A stretch of DNA of 64,000 bases from Silene conica (Eukaryota > Streptophyta > Magnoliopsida > Caryophyllales > Caryophyllaceae): NCBI GenBank assembly GCA_029255685.2, contig CM055311.2, forward strand, positions 53,403,048-53,467,047, in the 5' to 3' direction. The position numbers and the translations under genes are program-made. Positions 57,259-64,000 of this stretch are shown here, one piece after another. How positions within the stretch are numbered: the stretch's first letter is position 1; each line of letters starts with the position of its first letter. A model generated the notes under the pieces. It ran no database searches. It saw only the letters and a program-made list of their open reading frames with translations, and had not been told where the DNA came from.

Positions 57259-60200
57259 ATGGTGAGACCCAGAGCTGCTGATAACATTGTGCTACAAGCG
57301 ATTCAGCATTTGCTTGAGACTCAGAGACAGCAAGCGGGGAATGTTCCACCTCCTCCACCGCCGGGCGGCGATGCTAATCGTCCGGGTAGCTTTTCCTGGA
57401 TTGCCTCTCAGATGTCCCGAAGCCATGTTAGGACCTATGGAGGCGAGGCTGACCCTGTAGCCCTCACAGAGTGGTTTAGAGAGATGGAAAAGAGCTTCAC
57501 CTTATACTCAGTCGTTAGGGAGGATAGAGTGCGTTTAGCCGCTCACTTCCTGACATTGGAGGCTGACCGTTGGTGGGCATTGACTGGACCTACCGCTATT
57601 CTTGACCCGATGTTCGATTGGGAGGCTTTCAAAGACAGGCTCGAGGCGAGGTTCTACCCCAAGGAGTTGAGATCGCAGAGGTTGAAAGAATTTATGGATT
57701 TGAAGCAAGGGAAGATGACCGTTCAAGAATTCACTGACAAGTTCAACCAGTTAGCTCATTTTGCATCGAGATTTGTTCGTGATGAGGCTGAGAGGGTGTA
57801 TTTCTACCGAGGGAAGCTAGGGCCGAGGATTGAGAGTATGGTTCGTCGTGACTCTACTTCTTTTGTGGAGGTTTATGACGATGCTATTTGGGCCGAGAGT
57901 TCTATTCGTGCCATTGATGCTGAGACTCGTGCCGCTACTTCCAGCTTCACTTCTCACCAGAGATCCGTGTACCAGGGGAAGAGACCATTTGTTCCTTCTA
58001 CTTCTTCGCCTTCTTCCCAGAAGAAGCGTTTTGAGAGGTTCTCTGCTCCGGTTGCTAAGACCTTTGTTCACACCGACACATCTCCTAGTGTTTGCCACCG
58101 TTGTGGTAAACCTTCTCATCCGGGTTTTGACTGTTTCAAGAATGCCTATAAGTGTTTCACTTGTAATGGATTTGGGCATCGATCGTATGAGTGTCCTGAG
58201 AGGAACACCGCACTTGGCAAGGCTGCCACTGCTGCTGCAGCGACTAAAGGAGGGAAGCCGAAAGGGAAGATTTTTGTGATGACTAGGGCTGAGGCAGAGG
58301 CGCATCCTGACATTGTTGCCGGTATATTTTCTGTGCTTGGCGCTGAGTGCCTTATTTTATTCGATACTGGAGCTTCTTTGTCATTTATATCGACTCAGTT
58401 CGCCGACCGTCTAGCTCTTGAGTCTTCATTGGTTGAGGAGACTTCTATTTCCTTACCTTCTGGAGACGTGTTTTCCTGCTCTTCGTCCCATAGGGATGTT
58501 CCTATTGTTATTGGTCAAGCCACATTTCCTGCGGACTTACTGAGATTTCCTCTCGAGGAGTTTGATATTATCCTCGGTATGGATTGGTTATCGCGATACC
58601 ATGCTCGCTTCGAGTGTCGCGACCAGAAAATCTGCTTGAGGAGTTCTTCAGGAGTTCGTGTTTCCTATAGGGGAACTCGCCCTCAAAAGGGTGTTCGTGT
58701 CATCTCTTCGATGAAAGCTTCTCATCTTCTTAGGAAGGGTTGCCAAGCCTTCCTGTGTGTTGTTACAGCTGCCAAACCATCGCTACCGAAGCTTGAAGAT
58801 GTAGCCATTGTTCGTGAGTATCCAGATGTGTTCCCAGATGACTTGCCAGGGATACCGCCAGAGAGAGATGTGGAGTTTACTATTGAGCTTGTTCCAGGTA
58901 CCGGACCGATTTCTAAAGCTCCTTACCGTATGGCTCCGCCAGAGTTGAAAGAGTTGAAGCAGCAATTGGAAGAGATGATCGAGAAAGGTTTCATTAGACC
59001 TAGTGCTTCTCCATGGGGTGCTCCCGTTCTGTTCGTCAAGAAGAAAGATGGTTCCATGAGACTTTGCATAGACTATAGAGAGTTGAACCGAGTGACCGTG
59101 AAGAAAAGATATCCTTTGCCTAGGATTGATGACTTATTTGATCAGTTGAGAGGTGCTTCTAGGTTTTCCAAGATTGATCTTCGATCAGGTTATCATCAGA
59201 TTCCAGTGAGAGAGGCCGATATTGCAAAGACTGCTTTTCGTACCAGATATGGGCATTTCGAGTTTGTAGTCATGCCATTTGGGTTGACTAATGCACCGGC
59301 GATTTTTATGGATCAGATGAACCGTACCTTCAGTGAGTATCTTGACACATGTGTAGTGGTTTTCATTGATGACATCTTGATATATTCGAAGACCGATGAG
59401 GAACATGCTGAGCATCTTCGATTGATTCTAGGGATTCTGCGCAAGCAGAAGTGGTTCGCAAAGTTTTCAAAGTGTGAATTTTGGCTCTCGAAGGTTGCCT
59501 TTTTAGGTCATGTGATATCCAGCGAGGGTGTGATGGTAGATCCCGCGAAGATAGAGGCTGTAGTTGATTGGGAGAGTCCTAAGGATGTTGGAGAGATCCG
59601 TAGCTTTTTGGGTTTGGCTGGTTATTATCGTAGATTCGTTGAGGATTTCTCTAGATTAGCTCGCCCGATGACTCAGTTGCTGAAGAAAGAAGCCAAATTT
59701 GTGTGGACCGACAAGTGTGAGAGTTCCTTCCAGGAGTTGAAGACCAGATTGACTTCCGCCCCGGTGTTAGCTTTGCCAGAGATCGGAGTGGACTTTGATG
59801 TGTATTGTGATGCTTCGATGTTAGGACTTGGATGTGTACTGATGCAGAGTGGTAAAGTGATAGCCTATTCATCTAGACAGTTGAGAGTTCATGAGGTGAA
59901 CTATCCGACACATGATTTGGAGTTGGCCGCAGTTGTTCATGCCTTGAAGATGTGGCGTCATTACCTGATGGGATCTCATTGCCGCATTTTCACCGATCAT
60001 AAGAGCTTAAAGTACATTTTCACTCAGAAAGACCTTAACATGAGACAGAGACGTTGGCTAGAGTTGGTGAAGGATTACGACATCGAGTTGTTATATCATG
60101 AGGGAAAGGCCAATGTAGTTGCCGATGCGCTTAGCCGCAAGACTTCTCACTCGATGAGTGCCATGAGAGTATTGCCCGATGAGTTGTGTTCCGAGTTCCG

Positions 60201-61695
60201 GAAGCTGAGATTAGAGATGGTGGGTAGTGGTTTTGATTGGTTATCTGCTATGACTGCCGAGCCGTCTTTATATTGGGAGATTCGCCAGAGTTTGCCTTTA
60301 GATGCCGACTTTAAGAAGTTCGAGTCTAAGATTTCGAGTGGTGTTGCACCCGACTTGGTGATAGATGCTGATGGTTTCCTTAAGTTCCGTGGTAGGATGT
60401 ATGTCCCTGATGTGCCAAATTTGAGGAAGAGGGTTCTTGATGAGGCTCATTTGTCACCATACTCCGTTCATCCGGGTGGAGAGAAGATGCACAAGGATTT
60501 GAGGCTTATGTTTTGGTGGCCTGGTATGAAGAAAGAGATCTTGGATTATGTTAGTAGGTGCTTGACTTGTCAACAGGTCAAGATAGAGCACAGGAGACCT
60601 GGTGGTTTGCTACAGCCGCTTCCCGTTCCTCAGTGGAAGTGGGAGTGCATATCTATGGATTTTGTCACCGCTTTGCCTAAGACCGTGGGAGGCAAAGATG
60701 CGATTTGGGTTATTGTTGATCGCCTAACTAAGTGTGCCAGATTCGTGCCGATCAGAGAGACTTGGGACATGGATCGTTTAGCTAGGGCTTATGTTGCTGA
60801 GATAGTCCGATATCATGGTGTCCCTAAGGAGATAGTTTCAGATCGTGATCCGAGGTTTTGTTCCAGGTTCTGGAAGGCCTTGCAGGAGGCGATGGGTAGC
60901 CGTTTGTTGATGAGTACCGCATTTCATGCCGCGACCGATGGTCAGTCCGAGAGGACGATACAGACACTTGAGGATTTGCTCCGCGCTTGTGCCCTCGATT
61001 TTCAGAGTTCTTGGGAGCAGTGTTTGCCGTTGGTAGAGTTTTCTTACAATAACAGTTATCATGCTTCCATTGGTATGGCTCCGTACGAGGCTCTTTATGG
61101 TAGGAAGTGTCGTAGTCCGATTTGTTGGGATCAAGCTAGTGATGTTCGTGACCTCGGACCAGATCAGTTAGCTGTTACTATTGATCAGGTTCAGCTTATC
61201 AGAGGTAGGATGAAGGCCGCACAGGACCGGCAGAAATCCTATGCTGATGTTCGCCGTAGACCCTTAGAGTTTGAGGTGGGTGATCGAGTGTTCTTGAGAG
61301 TTTCTCCGATGAAGGGCGTTAAAAGGTTTGGAGTTAAGGGCAAGTTGAGCCCTAAGTTTATTGGACCTTTTGAGATTGTGAAGAGGATTGGTGCTGCTGC
61401 TTACCGATTGGACTTGCCTCCTAGTTTGGGCAAGGTTCATAACGTTTTTCACGTTTCCCAGCTCCGCAGATACATCAGTGACCCGAGTCATGTTTTGCCT
61501 GGAGAGATTGAGAACTTAGAGCCGAGTCTTGCTTTCGAAGAGCGTCCAGTGAAGATCCTTGACCGTCAGGAGAGGAAGCTTAGGAGCAAGGTGGTGCCCT
61601 TGGTGAAGATCCTATGGCGTTGCGGCGAAGTCGAGGAGCAGACTTGGGAGACTGAGGCATCGATGCGTGCTGCGCATCCTTTCTTATTTGATTGA
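57259..61695 (+). CDS. Gag-pol polyprotein, Tekay/Del-type Ty3/gypsy
   Basis: One frame of 1478 residues that looks whole. In order: gag capsid region (about 45-200), two CCHC zinc knuckles (about 278-291 and 298-311) for RNA binding, aspartic protease (about 345-440, [10 protein letters not shown]), reverse transcriptase (about 515-720, with [10 protein letters not shown]), RNase H (about 840-965), integrase with the HHCC zinc domain (about 1069-1110) and catalytic core to about 1240, and a C-terminal chromodomain (about 1430-1478) thought to guide insertion to heterochromatin. Gag and pol are fused without frameshift, usual for this clade. The start codon follows the leader closely. Other frames inside it are shadows. 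Confidence 0.97.
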   Translation: MVRPRAADNIVLQAIQHLLETQRQQAGNVPPPPPPGGDANRPGSFSWIASQMSRSHVRTYGGEADPVALTEWFREMEKSFTLYSVVREDRVRLAAHFLTLEADRWWALTGPTAILDPMFDWEAFKDRLEARFYPKELRSQRLKEFMDLKQGKMTVQEFTDKFNQLAHFASRFVRDEAERVYFYRGKLGPRIESMVRRDSTSFVEVYDDAIWAESSIRAIDAETRAATSSFTSHQRSVYQGKRPFVPSTSSPSSQKKRFERFSAPVAKTFVHTDTSPSVCHRCGKPSHPGFDCFKNAYKCFTCNGFGHRSYECPERNTALGKAATAAAATKGGKPKGKIFVMTRAEAEAHPDIVAGIFSVLGAECLILFDTGASLSFISTQFADRLALESSLVEETSISLPSGDVFSCSSSHRDVPIVIGQATFPADLLRFPLEEFDIILGMDWLSRYHARFECRDQKICLRSSSGVRVSYRGTRPQKGVRVISSMKASHLLRKGCQAFLCVVTAAKPSLPKLEDVAIVREYPDVFPDDLPGIPPERDVEFTIELVPGTGPISKAPYRMAPPELKELKQQLEEMIEKGFIRPSASPWGAPVLFVKKKDGSMRLCIDYRELNRVTVKKRYPLPRIDDLFDQLRGASRFSKIDLRSGYHQIPVREADIAKTAFRTRYGHFEFVVMPFGLTNAPAIFMDQMNRTFSEYLDTCVVVFIDDILIYSKTDEEHAEHLRLILGILRKQKWFAKFSKCEFWLSKVAFLGHVISSEGVMVDPAKIEAVVDWESPKDVGEIRSFLGLAGYYRRFVEDFSRLARPMTQLLKKEAKFVWTDKCESSFQELKTRLTSAPVLALPEIGVDFDVYCDASMLGLGCVLMQSGKVIAYSSRQLRVHEVNYPTHDLELAAVVHALKMWRHYLMGSHCRIFTDHKSLKYIFTQKDLNMRQRRWLELVKDYDIELLYHEGKANVVADALSRKTSHSMSAMRVLPDELCSEFRKLRLEMVGSGFDWLSAMTAEPSLYWEIRQSLPLDADFKKFESKISSGVAPDLVIDADGFLKFRGRMYVPDVPNLRKRVLDEAHLSPYSVHPGGEKMHKDLRLMFWWPGMKKEILDYVSRCLTCQQVKIEHRRPGGLLQPLPVPQWKWECISMDFVTALPKTVGGKDAIWVIVDRLTKCARFVPIRETWDMDRLARAYVAEIVRYHGVPKEIVSDRDPRFCSRFWKALQEAMGSRLLMSTAFHAATDGQSERTIQTLEDLLRACALDFQSSWEQCLPLVEFSYNNSYHASIGMAPYEALYGRKCRSPICWDQASDVRDLGPDQLAVTIDQVQLIRGRMKAAQDRQKSYADVRRRPLEFEVGDRVFLRVSPMKGVKRFGVKGKLSPKFIGPFEIVKRIGAAAYRLDLPPSLGKVHNVFHVSQLRRYISDPSHVLPGEIENLEPSLAFEERPVKILDRQERKLRSKVVPLVKILWRCGEVEEQTWETEASMRAAHPFLFD

Positions 61696-61760
61696 GGTAT
61701 TGTATATAGATTTATGTCCGTTCGAGTTTCGAGGACGAAACTTTTTGAAGTTGGGGTGAT

Positions 61761-64000
61761 TGTAACATCCCGTATTTTCGTAAAATCTAATTTAAGCGAT
61801 TTTAATTATTTTAAATAATAAAATAATATTTTAATAAGTTAATTCGGAAATTTTTATAAATAAATAAGATCCGCCTTAAGAACCTCCAGTTCTTAAGACG
61901 AATACAACTTGGCATAATTAAATATCCGACTCAAGTATCCGTGTAAATATCCGCTCCATTTTACTTACTCGGAAAGGACAACTCACTTGTCTCTTTATAA
62001 GCAATAAGTCGACATTTCCTCTCCCTCAAGCTTCATTTCACTGCAAACTTAACATCTCACAAAACCTCCATAAAACCCTTCCTTCTTTTGCAAAGATCTT
62101 CATCATCCGTTCATCGAATCGCAAAAGTAAGTACATTTTCGGAATCCTCGCGCGATTTCCAAGACATCCATCACTTTCGTTTTTCATTTTATCGACTTCA
62201 AAAATCGGGCTGTTTTGCCTTTAATTCGTTTTTGGTGATTCTAAACCGTTTTCTTTGTTATAGGAGTGGGTCTCGACAATCCCGACGTGGACTCTTACAT
62301 TGTAGAGGAGGATCATTCGCCGGATTAAGCTTAAAGGTGACGATAATGAGAAACTCGGCCTATTTGTGAATATTAGCACTTTTGTTGTGTTTCGTATGTT
62401 GATTCTGATTTTGTTAAAGTATGTTGTTTAATGGACTTAGTATCATGCTTAGGATGTTGAATATGTGAAGAATTCATACCTAAAGATGTTGTTATGTGTT
62501 CATATGTGATTTTCAGTTTTTCCTTAAGTTCAGACGGATACATTGAATTTACCATTGAGGATTGTTATGGGATTTGATGCTGGTAGGAAGTAGTATTTAG
62601 TGATTAGAAATATTGGGCAAATCTTACTTGTTGTAATTGTTGAAGTGTTGATGTCGAATTGTGAAGTTTTGAGACAAGCTGAAAATCCGATTTTGCGTAT
62701 CAGGCTCTCTGAGCCGGTCGACCGACCGGCCGCCGGTCGACCGGCTGGGAGAGCGGTTGTGTGTTCTTCTTAAATTTTGAGATTTTGGCCTTGGGACTGC
62801 CAGCCGGCCGACCGGCTGCCTGCCGACCGGCTGGTGGTCGTTTCCCTTGTGTTATGTTTTTGCGATAAACATAGAATAGGAGGGAGCCCAGCCGGCAGAC
62901 CGGCCGCCTGCCAGCCGGCTGGGAGTGCATATGGGGATGGATACGATTTTAGTAAAGGCTAGGGAATGGGGTTCCCAGCCGGCCGACCGGCTGCCTGCCG
63001 ACCGGCTGGGAGTCCTTCTTGGTGTTTCCTCGGTTTTTGAAAAGAAATGTAGGCTGAGGGATTGCCAGCCGGCCGACCGGCTGCCTGCCGACCGGCTGGG
63101 GATCCCTGTATGTCATTTTGAGTTTTTCGTAAATTGATCGTAGCTTTTAAACGGTTTATCGGTTTTACTTGAAACTTGTTTTGTGTACCCGTGGCATGTA
63201 TTTGAGGTCCCCGGTGTACGGGCAACGTTATATTGGGTTCGGGAATGTAGTGAGGATAGAGACCCCCCGGTCGGGTAACCGAAAGGGAAACCGGCTCTCC
63301 CTCGCCCTAGTTCCCGGAATCAATTGAATGTTGATTAGAGGTTTAAGAAGTTAGAACTATAGGTTAGTTTCTACCTTTGGTTGTTCAGTGGTTACATTGG
63401 TTGTCGCGTGGTGGGATATGTGTTAAGTTCACCTCTGGACCCACTACGTGTTTATCTGTCGCGTGATGGGATATGTGTTAAGCTCACCTCTGGACCCGTT
63501 ACGTGTTTTGCTTGGGCGTGTCAGGATATGTGTTAAGCTCACCTCTGGACCTGACACGTGATCGGTTGTCGTACACGGGATATGTGTTAAGCTCACCTCT
63601 GGACCCGTTGTGCGATGACCGTGTATTGGGATATGTGTTAAGTTCACCTCTGGACCCAATACATGTTTGTAGCATTGGGATATGTGTTAAGTTCACCTCT
63701 GGACCCTTTGCTTTTGGATGATTAGGGATATGTGTTAAGTTCACCTCTGGACCCTTTTCATGTTTGTAAGTTTAGGGATATGTGTTAAGTTCACCTCTGG
63801 ACCCTTTACTTGATTAGATGTTGGGATATGTGTTAAGCTCACCTCTGGACCCGACATAGTGTAGTAATGGGATATGTGTTAAGTTCACCTCTGGACCCGT
63901 TGCTAGTGTTATGAATGTGTATCTGCTTGCCTAGATGATGGTACAGTGTCAGATATGCATGATTTGTTATGGATGTTTATCTGCTTGCCTAGATGATGGT
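61761..64000 (+). mobile_element. 3' LTR of the young Tekay element (cut by window end)
   Basis: Same sequence as the 5' LTR at an offset of 7596 bases. It repeats the conserved short frame (62263-62328), palindromic cassettes (62704-63100), bracket motif (63259-63300) and hairpin array (63402-63908). The last 690 or so bases would be beyond the window. Confidence 0.95.

Larger units (their letters stand above)
54165..64000 (+). mobile_element. Young, whole-looking Tekay/Del Ty3/gypsy element
   Basis: 5' LTR, primer-binding site, gag-pol, a purine-rich tract (GAAGTTGGGGTGA, just before 61761) and 3' LTR, which runs out of the window. I saw only one difference between the LTRs over about 2.24 kb, so insertion was probably within tens of thousands of years. 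Left flank is CTATA (54160-54164); the matching right duplication lies outside the window. Confidence 0.95.

Noticed and set aside
1-64000. Host genes, rRNA, tRNA or organelle insertions
   Set aside because: Every long frame with recognisable domains belongs to a retroelement; nothing in the window resembles a cellular gene or a chloroplast or mitochondrial segment.

Overview
The window is plant nuclear DNA, probably from a dicot, made almost entirely of nested transposable elements. Evidence for a plant is the set of families: chromodomain Ty3/gypsy of the Tekay/Del type, Ty1/copia with a UBN2-type gag, LTRs primed by the initiator-Met tRNA (TGGTATCAGAGC), Helitron ends, Stowaway-like MITEs and L1-type LINE tails. 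I found no host gene, rRNA or tRNA gene. The species cannot be told from this sequence.

Layout. 1-6647: an old Tekay-type LTR (A, + strand), split by a Tat-like LTR (103-1116) that itself carries the start of another LTR (1-102), and by a Helitron (1813-5255) holding a MITE. 6648-11600: two LTR halves in head-to-head inverted orientation, with an inserted solo LTR in the left arm, ending in a primer-binding site and a gag remnant. 11700-15500: Helitron end, MITE, LINE pieces and minisatellites. 15515-42837: a decayed autonomous copia element (C0) whose pol is split by a gag-only copia element E1 (16135-38666). E1 is split by a second, opposite-facing gag-only copy E2 (19903-31051), which carries a Tekay solo LTR (22521-25392). 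E1's 3' LTR holds another solo-LTR-like insertion (35549-38221), and C0 carries a Tat-like solo LTR (39615-41180). 42838-47141: 5' LTR and leader of a Tekay element (B) with a Tat-like solo LTR. 47142-51346: AT-rich Helitron-derived block. 51347-54164: part of a minus-strand Tekay-like element (C). 54165 to the window end: a young, whole-looking Tekay element with one 1478-residue gag-pol frame and near-identical LTRs.

Most unusual signals. First, the Tekay LTRs contain an array of about ten short hairpins. The loop is constant, but the stems differ from unit to unit and keep their complementarity; several stem mismatches are G-U in the sense strand, pointing to selection on the sense RNA. 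Two copies of a conserved bracket motif flank the array. Second, four diverged Tekay LTRs carry a short reading frame (about 17 shared residues, GVGLD-P-VDSY--EED type) behind an intron-like segment, and its differences fall mostly at third codon positions. Third, several unrelated LTR families place palindromes, each of different sequence, beside the promoter or in the leader.

How the parts relate. Only the young Tekay element appears able to encode its own enzymes. E1 and E2 carry gag but no pol, and share 3' end and LTR features with C0, so they look like a non-autonomous branch of a C0-like lineage. Target-site duplications give a clear order of insertion for much of the window.
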